From Azohydromonas lata NBRC 102462 (lineage in GTDB: Bacteria; Pseudomonadota; Gammaproteobacteria; Burkholderiales; Burkholderiaceae_C): a stretch of DNA of 63,081 bases. The position numbers and the translations under genes were made by a program. The DNA lies in NCBI RefSeq assembly GCF_001571085.1, contig NZ_BCTC01000033.1:1-63081 (forward strand), in the 5' to 3' direction. Of this stretch, positions 7,870-14,661 are shown piece after piece; position 1 is the stretch's first letter, and the number at the start of each line of letters is the position of its first letter. A model generated the notes under the pieces. That model ran no database searches and had not been told where the DNA came from. It saw only the letters and a list, made by a program, of their open reading frames with translations.

Positions 7870-8916
7870 TCAGCCCACGAGCTTGCGCAGTGCCGCCTCC
7901 AAGGCCGGCCACTGGTCCGCGGGCAGCACACCTGCGCTCAGCTCCACCACGGTGCGACCTTTGGCGTCGCTGCGCAGCGTGGCGCTGCGGCCCTGGCCCA
8001 GGTCGATCTCGTGCACCGGGGGGTAGGACCGTCCCACCCCCTTGTCGCGCAGACAGGCCGTGAGCGTGGCATGAACTTCGGCGGCCGAAGGGTGGGGTTC
8101 GATCTGGTCAGCGGCACGGGCGGCGGCCAGCACGGCATCGGCGTCCTTTTCCAGCGCGCGCTGCAGGTCGGCCGCCCAGCGGAACTGGATGGCGTTGGGC
8201 GAGGGAAAGGCGCCGACGACTTCGGAGGGCAGCTGCGCAATGCGCACCGCCTTGCCGATGTCACTGACGCTGCGTCCAATGGCGTTGGCCAACTGGGTGT
8301 TGGAGGGAAACAGCCCTTCATCCAGCGCACGCAAATACATGCGCCCCTGCTCCCACGCCGAAAGGCTTTGCCGCCCGCGGTTCTCCCGCTCCATGTGGAT
8401 GAACAGGTCGCGGTCCGGCAACTCCTGCACGATGGCCAGCACCGGCAGGCCCAGCTCCAGGCACGCACGGTGGCGGCGGTGGCCGAAGACGATCTCGTAG
8501 CGTGCCTCCACGCCGCCTTCGCCCGCACGCGGTGCCGGCAGCGGCCGCACCTTGATGGGCTGGACGTTGCCGCCCGCATCGCGAATCTCGCGCTTGAGCT
8601 CCTCGAATTCCGGCCCGGTGAAAGCGTCCGGATGCCGGTTGGCCCAGCGGCTGGGCACCACGCTGCGCGCATCCATGAGCTGTCCGCCGCGCTCGGACTC
8701 CAGTTTCTGCACTTCGCCCTGCAGCGCCTCTATGCGCTCCTCCAGCTTGGCAGTCTCGAACACGGTCGTGGCCAACAGGCCCACGCCGGTGCGCGGCGCG
8801 TTGGCCCGCGCCGTCACCGGCGCGGGGGAAGCAAGCTCCCCCTCCTTGCGCGCATCGGGCAACACGAAATGGATGCCGGACCCCTTCTTCTTCACAGGTG
8901 TTCCTTGCGAGGCCAT
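7870..8916 (-). CDS. parB: ParB-family partition protein
   Basis: Centromere-binding protein that loads on parS DNA and works with ParA to segregate a replicon. The 348 residues show a basic N-terminus, a coiled-coil stretch (about 55-78), the ParB/Srx CTP-binding core with GHRRHRA (145-151) and ERENRGRQSLS (177-187), and a helix-turn-helix (about 205-230, NTQLANAIGRSVSDIGKAV). The C-terminal domain is short. One copy of the 23-bp palindrome lies inside the gene and encodes VGRSYPP near residues 292-300. The ATG lies one base after the parA stop (TGACATG), so the two are translationally coupled. It is plasmid-like in form; the chromosomal ParB usually lies near the dnaA origin, which is not seen here. 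Confidence 0.9.
   Translation of the reverse strand: MASQGTPVKKKGSGIHFVLPDARKEGELASPAPVTARANAPRTGVGLLATTVFETAKLEERIEALQGEVQKLESERGGQLMDARSVVPSRWANRHPDAFTGPEFEELKREIRDAGGNVQPIKVRPLPAPRAGEGGVEARYEIVFGHRRHRACLELGLPVLAIVQELPDRDLFIHMERENRGRQSLSAWEQGRMYLRALDEGLFPSNTQLANAIGRSVSDIGKAVRIAQLPSEVVGAFPSPNAIQFRWAADLQRALEKDADAVLAAARAADQIEPHPSAAEVHATLTACLRDKGVGRSYPPVHEIDLGQGRSATLRSDAKGRTVVELSAGVLPADQWPALEAALRKLVG
8019..8041. repeat. Long palindrome, copy 4, inside parB
   Basis: Same 23-bp element as copy 2 (left arm GGGGGTAGGAC, centre C, right arm GTCCCACCCCC). It lies in the 3' part of parB and is translated there. Two of the four copies share the same single mismatch. Confidence 0.75.
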
Positions 8917-8917
8917 G

Positions 8918-10102
8918 TCACGCTCCCAGTTGCTTGCGCCAGAAGGTCTGGGCTTGGTCTTCGATCAGCTCCACCAGCCGGTCATAGGCTTCGTAAGCAC
9001 GCTTGAACGTGCGCGTGCTGGCATTGGCCGGGCTGCTGTCATACACGGTGCCGAACTCGGCGCTGGAGGTGCTGGCCGCCATGGACTTCGGTATCTCCAC
9101 GGGCAACACCTTCTCGGCGTAGGCCGCGGCCATCCACTCGCGCACCACCAGGCTGGCCTGGTCGGTGGACTCCACCTTGGCCGGCAGGATGTCTATGAAG
9201 GCGAATTCCTTGCTGCCGCCGCGGTTCTTGACGAGCTGCGTGGTCAGGTCGGAGAACAGATCCCAGAACTGGGCGCTGGAAGCGAAGTCCAGCGCATTGG
9301 GCGGCAGCGGCATGATGATGCCGTCGCTGGCCATCAGCGCGTTGATGGTGGTGTAGGAGAGGGCGGGCGGCGTGTCGATGATGATCACGTCATAGTCCAG
9401 CCGCACCGGGTCTATGCCGTAGTTCAGCACGTTCCAGAACTCGAACTTCGGGTCCTTGCTCTGTTTGGCCGGCAGCACGAACTCGGCCGAGAACAGGAAG
9501 GACGCCGCCGCCACAAGGTCGATGCCGTCCCAGTAAGTCGGTCGAATGGCGTAGGCGATGTCGGCCTGGTCGCCAGTGAACAGCGGCAGCACCGTGTCAT
9601 CCACGTTGACCTCCGAGTCCGGCAGCAGGCCGAACAGCGTGGTCAGGCTGCCCTGCGGATCGCAGTCGATCACCAGCACCCGATGCCCGCGCAGGTTCAG
9701 CCCTTGCGCCAGCGTCAGCGAAGTGGTGGTCTTGGTCACGCCGCCCTTGAAGTTGCCGATGGCGATGGTGACGGCCTCCGCGCCCTGTGGCCGAAGCTCC
9801 TCCTTGCGCACGTCCTTCACCCAGCGGCGCGCCTCCTCCAACGTGAACTCGCGCCGCGACCCCGTGCTGTTGAGCCGTCCGCTGGGCAGGTCACCCTTGC
9901 GCACGCGGTAGTCCACCTGCCCCTTGTCCAGCCCGGTCAGTGCCATGAGCTGCGTGGTGGAGAAGGTGGGAGGCTTCTTGCGCGCATCCGGCGCGAGCAT
10001 GGCGCCCCGCACCTGGGCCACGATGGACTTCACCCGCTCGGCCTGCTCCGCAATGGCCTCCAGGCTGATGCTGCGCGCAGCGTTGCTCAAAAGTGATTCC
10101 AC
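8918..10102 (-). CDS. parA: ParA-family partition ATPase with N-terminal DNA-binding domain (type Ia)
   Basis: Walker-type ATPase that binds the nucleoid and moves ParB-bound DNA apart. The 394 residues begin with a helical segment and a MerR-like helix-turn-helix (FSTTQLMALTGLDKGQVDY, about 47-95). That marks the long, self-regulating plasmid class (type Ia) rather than the short chromosomal Soj type. The deviant Walker A is KGGVTKTTT at 119-127 (signature K119 and K124), followed by VIDCDPQGS (D146, D148) and DVIIIDTPPALS. The GTG start has AAGGA six bases upstream. A promoter (GTGACT, 17 bases, TATAGA) lies at 10172-10144. N-terminal domains of this type often repress their own promoter, which fits the arrangement. 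Confidence 0.92.
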   Translation of the reverse strand: MESLLSNAARSISLEAIAEQAERVKSIVAQVRGAMLAPDARKKPPTFSTTQLMALTGLDKGQVDYRVRKGDLPSGRLNSTGSRREFTLEEARRWVKDVRKEELRPQGAEAVTIAIGNFKGGVTKTTTSLTLAQGLNLRGHRVLVIDCDPQGSLTTLFGLLPDSEVNVDDTVLPLFTGDQADIAYAIRPTYWDGIDLVAAASFLFSAEFVLPAKQSKDPKFEFWNVLNYGIDPVRLDYDVIIIDTPPALSYTTINALMASDGIIMPLPPNALDFASSAQFWDLFSDLTTQLVKNRGGSKEFAFIDILPAKVESTDQASLVVREWMAAAYAEKVLPVEIPKSMAASTSSAEFGTVYDSSPANASTRTFKRAYEAYDRLVELIEDQAQTFWRKQLGA

Positions 10103-10143
10103 AAACAGTCCTTTCCCACGCGAATATTGCTGTAGCGGCCGAT

Positions 10144-10172
10144 TCTATAGAGAACGCCGTTTTCGCAGTCAC
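10144..10172 (-). promoter_or_regulatory. parAB promoter candidate
   Basis: On the minus strand, a -35-like GTGACT (10172-10167), a 17-base spacer and a -10-like TATAGA (10149-10144) lie about 40 bases before the parA GTG. The -10 is part of the 8-bp palindrome TCTATAGA. Confidence 0.5.
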
Positions 10173-10349
10173 ACGTGAAAGCCGCGTCTTGATCCAACAA
10201 CGGCCCGGAGAATCCGGACACTTTCGGCTGTATGGAGTTCTTTTTTCCTCAACGTCATCCGATCTTTAGAAGAATTCAAAGATTCAAGACTTCGGGCCTG
10301 TGGGAAACCTTGAATTTTCTATATAAATCAACAACTTAATAAGTTTTAC

Positions 10350-10634
10350 CGTCCGGCTTTACCCAAGCATCCGTCCGGGATGGCCTGCACATGCGTCCGG
10401 CATTGCGAGCCAACTGTCTGAGCTTGCGGGCAAGTGTCCCGGTTTTCCGGGCGTGGCTGTTCCATGCACCGAGTCCGCTTTGCCGGACGCGTGTTCCAAG
10501 GGCCAGCAGGCCCGTTTCTCAGTTGTGAACCGTGAAGTGTCCGGGTTTTCAGGCCTTCGCTGTCGGTCCGCAGGTAGCCAAGCGTCCGGCTTTTCCGGGG
10601 TTTCCTCAAGCTTGCGGCACTTGTAAATGTCCGG
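10350..10634 (+). repeat. Iteron array (YGTCCGG direct repeats)
   Basis: Direct copies of YGTCCGG/YGTCCCGG start at 10350, 10372, 10394, 10435, 10538, 10583 and 10628. The first three are 22 bp apart and the last two intervals are 45 bp, close to whole helical turns. Inverted copies lie at 10220-10214 and 10489-10483. The fullest version reads AAGYGTCCGGCTTTTCCGGG. Confidence 0.65.
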
Positions 10635-10715
10635 CTTTTCCGGGGGCTGGCTGAGCGGGCTCCACTTGCTGTCCGTTGAAACGAGGACAGCAGGGGGGCC
10701 GGTGTCCGTGCCATC

Positions 10716-10741
10716 TGTCCGAACGCGTGCGGACATATACT
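10716..10741 (+). promoter_or_regulatory. repB promoter and operator candidate
   Basis: An inverted repeat TGTCCG...CGGACA (10716-10735) around ACGCGT abuts a -10-like TATACT (10736-10741), five bases before the repB ATG. The half-sites match the iteron core TGTCCG. RepB autorepression by binding here is the likely meaning; the mRNA may be leaderless. Confidence 0.55.
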
Positions 10742-10746
10742 GCGCC

Positions 10747-12153
10747 ATGGCCAAGAAGCTGACGTCGCTGAAGAAGGACGCTCCCGCCGGCATGCTGAAC
10801 AAGCCGGTGGCGGCGCTGGCCATCGTTCCGCTGAACAAGAGCCTCACCGTCACCGCGCGCAAGGCCTACAACGTCATGCTGCACATCGCGCAGCGCCAGG
10901 GCGCGCAAGGTGCTGACGGCAGCACCGGCTTCAGTGCGCCGCTCAACGCCATCCTGCGCGGCTTCGGTGCCGGCTCCAACGTAGCCGTGGACGCCAAGCG
11001 CTACATCGAACAGATGATGTCCACCAAGATCGAGTGGCGCCCGCTGTCGCGCGGCGAGCAGTGGAGCCTGCTGCCGGCTGACGCGGCGGCGGCCAGCTTC
11101 GCCGAGGGCGGCGCGGCGGATACGCGCGACGAGCTGCGCATGTTCAACATGCTCTCCGAGGTGCGCCTGTACAAGAAGAACGGCGAGAACTGGGTCACGT
11201 GGTTCTACCCGCCCACCATCCAGCAGCAGATGCTGGGTCCGAACCGGTGGGCGCGACTGGAGCTGGAAACGATCGCGCAGCTGGGCACCTACACGGCCGT
11301 GGCGCTGTACGAAATCTGCGCCCGCTACCGCGACAACCCCGGCGGCGTCACCGCGCGCCAGCACTGGAGCTGGTGGGTGGCCGTGCTCAAGGGCTCCGAG
11401 CTGGCGCGCCAGCGCGAGTGGCGCAAGTTCAAGAACGAGTTCGTCAGCCCCGCCATACGCGACATCAACGAAATCAGCGACCTCGAAATCGAGCTGCTCG
11501 AATACAAGGAAGGCCGCGCCGTGGCCGAGGTGCAGTTCGCCGTGCGCCGCAAGCAGGCGCCGGAGGTGGCGGCTGCCCGCGCCGAGCAGCAGCCCGCCGA
11601 CGTGACGCAGGTGGCGCGCGCACTGGCCCTGGGTCTGCGCGAAAGCGACGTCGATGCCTTCATGGAGCGCTACGGCGAAGCCGCCGTGGCCCGCGCGCTG
11701 GATGCCATGCAGCGCTACGCCGGTGCCGGTGCCAGCAAGCCCATCGTCAACAAGGCCGCCTACCTCAAGACCATCCTGGCCGGCCTGGAGAACGAGGCAC
11801 ATCCCACCGTGGCGCAGCCGGGCACCCCTGCGCCCGCGCCGGCCGCCGCTGCGCCGGGGCCGATGGCCGCAGCCCCACGGCCCGCCGCCGCGGTGCGGGA
11901 AGCCGGGCTGCAAAACCCGGCCACCGCCGCGCAGCAGGCGCAGTCGCGGGCGCTGGCCCAGGCGAGGGCGGTTTTTGAGGCCTTGCCGGAGGCCGAGCAG
12001 GCGGCCTGGATGGAGCGGCTGCGCGCCCACGTGGTGGCCGCCGGCACCGCCACGCCCACGCTCATGCGCCGGCTGGACGCGCGCCAGTGGCAGTCGCCCC
12101 TGGTCATGGCCAGCATGGTGCGCTTCTACATGGAGCAAAACGGCCTGGGCTGA
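10747..12153 (+). CDS. repB: RepB/Rep_3 family plasmid replication initiator
   Basis: Binds iterons and opens a replication origin. The 468-residue protein has the two winged-helix domains of the Rep_3 family. WH1 covers about residues 25-155 and WH2 about 165-265 (YTAVALYEICARYRDN, KFKNEFVSPAIRDINEISDL, EIELLEYKEGR). The last 200 residues form an Ala/Pro-rich linker and a helical C-terminal region unlike short plasmid Reps; its role is unknown. ATG 10747 lacks a ribosome binding site but sits five bases after a TATACT box. ATG 10792 (MLNKPVA), with AAGGA upstream, is an alternative. The gene faces away from parAB, with the iteron region between them. Its intact length and clean codon use suggest it is maintained rather than decaying. 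Confidence 0.88.
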   Translation: MAKKLTSLKKDAPAGMLNKPVAALAIVPLNKSLTVTARKAYNVMLHIAQRQGAQGADGSTGFSAPLNAILRGFGAGSNVAVDAKRYIEQMMSTKIEWRPLSRGEQWSLLPADAAAASFAEGGAADTRDELRMFNMLSEVRLYKKNGENWVTWFYPPTIQQQMLGPNRWARLELETIAQLGTYTAVALYEICARYRDNPGGVTARQHWSWWVAVLKGSELARQREWRKFKNEFVSPAIRDINEISDLEIELLEYKEGRAVAEVQFAVRRKQAPEVAAARAEQQPADVTQVARALALGLRESDVDAFMERYGEAAVARALDAMQRYAGAGASKPIVNKAAYLKTILAGLENEAHPTVAQPGTPAPAPAAAAPGPMAAAPRPAAAVREAGLQNPATAAQQAQSRALAQARAVFEALPEAEQAAWMERLRAHVVAAGTATPTLMRRLDARQWQSPLVMASMVRFYMEQNGLG

Positions 12154-12171
12154 AAGCCGCAGGCCCGGCGT

Positions 12172-12194
12172 GCGTTCGCCGCATGGGCGAACGC
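12172..12194. terminator. Hairpin between convergent repB and DUF2789 genes
   Basis: Perfect 9-bp stem GCGTTCGCC/GGCGAACGC with a 5-base loop, placed between the two stop codons. It has no long T run, so a bidirectional role is inferred from position and stem strength. Confidence 0.65.
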
Positions 12195-12201
12195 GCCGCG
12201 C

Positions 12202-12447
12202 TCAGTGCCGCGTCGGCTGATGCAGGAGCGCGTTGAGCTGGTCCACCAGCGGCGCCCAATCCGCGTCATCCAGGAATTCCTCCTTGAGGAACTGCGCCTG
12301 CGCCGGCGTCCAGAACGGCGCATCCGCCAGCCGCAGATCGTCCGGCAGCGGCCGGTGGCTCTCTATGAAGTGCTCTATGTCGCTTTGCTCGCTGGGCAGG
12401 CCGAGCTGGTCGAAGAGGTCTTTCAAGGCGTGGTTGGAGAGTTCCAT
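12202..12447 (-). CDS. DUF2789 family small protein
   Basis: An 81-residue protein of the DUF2789 family, recognised from the N-terminal MELSNHALKDLFDQLGLPS and the central LADAPFWTPAQAQFLKEEF. The family is small, acidic and cytoplasmic, and I know of no assigned function. AAAGGACAC precedes the ATG at 12447 with normal spacing. It lies at the right edge of the replication module and may not belong to it. Confidence 0.8.
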   Translation of the reverse strand: MELSNHALKDLFDQLGLPSEQSDIEHFIESHRPLPDDLRLADAPFWTPAQAQFLKEEFLDDADWAPLVDQLNALLHQPTRH

Positions 12448-12680
12448 GACAGTGTCCTTTCCCTTGGCTTGAACGGACTGTGGCGCCATGCGCCGCAATG
12501 GTTGGAGTGCCGCTGCGCGCCGGTCGGCGCGGTCGGTCCCGGCACGTGGCAAGTCTCGCGCCGCCCCCGGGGCGCCCAGGAAAGTCCCTCGCCGTGGCGC
12601 GGACAGCCGCGCGGGCAGGGTCTGCGCGTCCACAGCTTGGCGTGCCTGACGGCAAGGCCGGCGCAGGGGAGTGCGCCAAA

Positions 12681-12725
12681 GCGCGCACGCGCCGGCTCCA
12701 GCACTGGAGCGCGGCGCGTGCGCGC
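12681..12725 (-). terminator. Large G+C hairpin after the Rmf-like gene
   Basis: About 20 paired bases with one bulge (GCGCGCACGCGCCG.GCTCCA against its complement) close on a GCAC loop, 28 bases past the stop of the gene at 12753. I see no gene in the rest of the 305-base gap at 12448-12752. Confidence 0.6.
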
Positions 12726-12752
12726 GATCTGGGGGAAAAGCGGCGAAGGGAT

Positions 12753-12992
12753 TTACCGCGAAACAGGCCTTCCTCTCACAGCGCGGCCGGCGCTGCGCTG
12801 GCTGGGCAGGCTGGGCCATTCCACGTCGCGAGGCGGCCGGTCGCTGTAGCAGCGGCCCATGCGCTGCGCCGCGCCTTCGATGTAGCCGCGGTGCCAACTC
12901 CAGGCCTCCAGCGTGCCGTTGTCATAAGGCGGACGAGCCGGCTGCAGCCTTTTGCCGGCTTCAAATCCTTCTCTCCAGACTTCGATGTCCAT
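12753..12992 (-). CDS. Small protein resembling Rmf/CrpP
   Basis: A 79-residue protein. Residues 5-42 (WREGFEAGKRLQPARPPYDNGTLEAWSWHRGYIEG) recall ribosome modulation factor and CrpP-type small proteins: an EG..A...G helix, a Pro/Tyr turn, then an Ala/Trp-rich helix ending in a W..G(Y/W) motif. If the likeness is real, it could bind ribosomes or a metabolic protein in stationary phase; this is inference. The start is weakly supported, because the G-rich AGG upstream is only two bases from the ATG. The last 30 residues look unstructured. It follows zwf on the same strand after 171 bases. Confidence 0.5.
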   Translation of the reverse strand: MDIEVWREGFEAGKRLQPARPPYDNGTLEAWSWHRGYIEGAAQRMGRCYSDRPPRDVEWPSLPSQRSAGRAVRGRPVSR

Positions 12993-13163
12993 GTCCTGCC
13001 CAAAAAACTGCAGCCCACTTTGGGCGACGGTCTTTCATCGGCGTCTGGTTGCGCCTGTTTACATCGGTAGCCGTGAATATTCCGCGTTATCCCTGACAAA
13101 CAGACTTTTTTCTGCCGGCCCGCACCCGTTTTGTGGATAGGCGCGCCGGGCGGCGGACGGTGC

Positions 13164-14642
13164 TCAGTGTTCCTCGGACCAGTGAAACCCGTCGCGCGCC
13201 ACCAGCGCGCTGGCGGCGGCCGGGCCCCAGCTCCCGGCGGCGTAGGGGCGCGGGCCCAGGCCGGCGGCATCGTCCTCGCGCCAGGCCTGCAGCACGGGCT
13301 CGACCCAGCGCCAGGCCTCCTCCTGCTCGTCGCTGCGAACGAACAGATTCAGCCGGCCGTGCAGGGCCTCCAGCAGCAGCCGTTCGTAGGCGCCCACGCG
13401 GTCCTCGAAAAAGGCCTTGTCGAAGTCCAGGTCCAGGCTCACCGGCGCCAGCGCCTCCGAGCCGGAGCTGCCCTTGGCCGCCAGCAGTTGCAGCTCCAGC
13501 CCGTCCTCCGGCTGCAGCTTGATCAGCAGGCGGTTGGCGCGGTGCGGCCCGGGAAAGATGGGGTGCGGCACTGCCCGGAAGTTCACGACGATGCAGGCCG
13601 CCCCCGCCGCGAGCCGCTTGCCGGTGCGCAAGTAAAAGGGCACGCCGGCCCAGCGCCAGTTGCGCACCTCGGTGCGCAGCGCCACGAAGGTCTCGCAGCG
13701 GCTGCCCGCGGGCACGTTGCGCTCGTCCAGGTAGCCCGGCACGGCGCGGCCTTCGCACACGCCGGCGCGGTACTGGCCGCGCACCACGTCGCGCCGCGCG
13801 CTCACGGCGTCGAAAGGTTTCAGCGCCTGCAGCACCTTGAGCTTTTCGTCGCGCAGCGCGTTGGCGTCGTGGCGCGCGGGCGGCTCCATGGCCAGCATGG
13901 TCAGCAACTGCAAGGCATGGTTCTGCACCATGTCGCGCAGGGCGCCGGTGCGGTCGTAGAAGTCGCCGCGCGTGCCCACGCCCAAGGACTCGGCCAGCGT
14001 GATCTCCATGCTGGCGACGCTCTCACGCCGCCACAGCGGCTCGAAGAGGGCGTTGCCAAAGCGCAGCGCGGTGAGGTTCTGCACGGCGGACTTGCCCAGG
14101 TAGTGGTCGATGCGCAGCGCCTGCGCTTCGCTGAAGGTGGCGCCCACGGCCTGGTTGATGGCGCGGGCGCTTTGCAGGTCATGGCCCAGCGGTTTTTCCA
14201 GCACCACGCGCACCTCCGGCCCGTTGAGGCCCACGGCGCCGAGCTGGCGGCAGATCTCGGGAAAGAGGTGCGGGCTGGTGGCCAGGTACAGCACCGCGCT
14301 GTCGGCAGCGCTGTTGCGGCCCTCGCCCGGCTGCGGCGCCTTGAGCCAGCGCCGCAGCCGCGCGTAGTGCGCGGGCAAGGACAAGTCCACCTGCAGGTAG
14401 TGCAGCAGCGCGGCGAAGCGCTTGAAATCCGCCGCGCCCGGCCGGGTTGGACCGGCCAGGTCCTGGAAGCGCTGCTGCAGCCACTGGCGGTAGCCATCGC
14501 CGTCCAGGGCCTCGCGGGCCACGGCCAGGATGCGCCCGCCAGCGGGCAGCTTGCCGTGGCGCCAGGCCTGGAACAGGGCCGGCATGAGCTTGCGCCAGGC
14601 CAGGTCGCCGGTGCCGCCGAAGATGACGAGGTCGAAGCTCAT
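13164..14642 (-). CDS. zwf: Glucose-6-phosphate 1-dehydrogenase
   Basis: Oxidises glucose 6-phosphate to 6-phosphogluconolactone with NAD(P)+, feeding the Entner-Doudoroff or pentose phosphate routes. The 492 residues match the family. The Rossmann motif FGGTGDLAWRKL is at 8-19, EKPLGHD at 149-155 and the active-site RIDHYLGK at 177-184, with His179 and His180 as expected. It lies 19 bases after the porin stop, making it the last gene of the sugar-import operon. Imported glucose, once phosphorylated by the window's glucokinase, would pass straight to this enzyme. The pgl, edd and eda genes are not in the window. Confidence 0.96.
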   Translation of the reverse strand: MSFDLVIFGGTGDLAWRKLMPALFQAWRHGKLPAGGRILAVAREALDGDGYRQWLQQRFQDLAGPTRPGAADFKRFAALLHYLQVDLSLPAHYARLRRWLKAPQPGEGRNSAADSAVLYLATSPHLFPEICRQLGAVGLNGPEVRVVLEKPLGHDLQSARAINQAVGATFSEAQALRIDHYLGKSAVQNLTALRFGNALFEPLWRRESVASMEITLAESLGVGTRGDFYDRTGALRDMVQNHALQLLTMLAMEPPARHDANALRDEKLKVLQALKPFDAVSARRDVVRGQYRAGVCEGRAVPGYLDERNVPAGSRCETFVALRTEVRNWRWAGVPFYLRTGKRLAAGAACIVVNFRAVPHPIFPGPHRANRLLIKLQPEDGLELQLLAAKGSSGSEALAPVSLDLDFDKAFFEDRVGAYERLLLEALHGRLNLFVRSDEQEEAWRWVEPVLQAWREDDAAGLGPRPYAAGSWGPAAASALVARDGFHWSEEH

Positions 14643-14661
14643 GGCCGTGTCCCCGCAGTGA

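Larger units (their letters stand above)
10202..10746. other. Candidate iteron-type replication origin
   Basis: Region between divergent parA and repB. It contains an AT-rich stretch (about 10225-10349, including TTTTCTATATAAATCAACAA) of the kind that melts at origins. Around it are nine copies of a YGTCCGG motif, many extended to GTCCGGCTTTTCCGGG. An AT-rich patch flanked by iterons next to a Rep_3 gene is the standard layout of iteron plasmid origins. Whether it fires is not known. Confidence 0.6.

Noticed and set aside
7635-8041. A CRISPR-like or transposon terminal repeat reading of the palindromes
   Set aside because: The units are symmetric, unevenly spaced, one lies in a gene, and there are no spacers, target-site duplications or transposase genes.
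10167-10182. AGTCACACGTGAAAGC as a canonical chromosomal parS
   Set aside because: Only 11 of 16 positions match TGTTTCACGTGAAACA and the left half is poor. It overlaps the parA promoter instead.
10290-10305. A DnaA box near CCTGTGGGAAACC
   Set aside because: The best fit to TTATCCACA is too weak to call, and no second box was seen.
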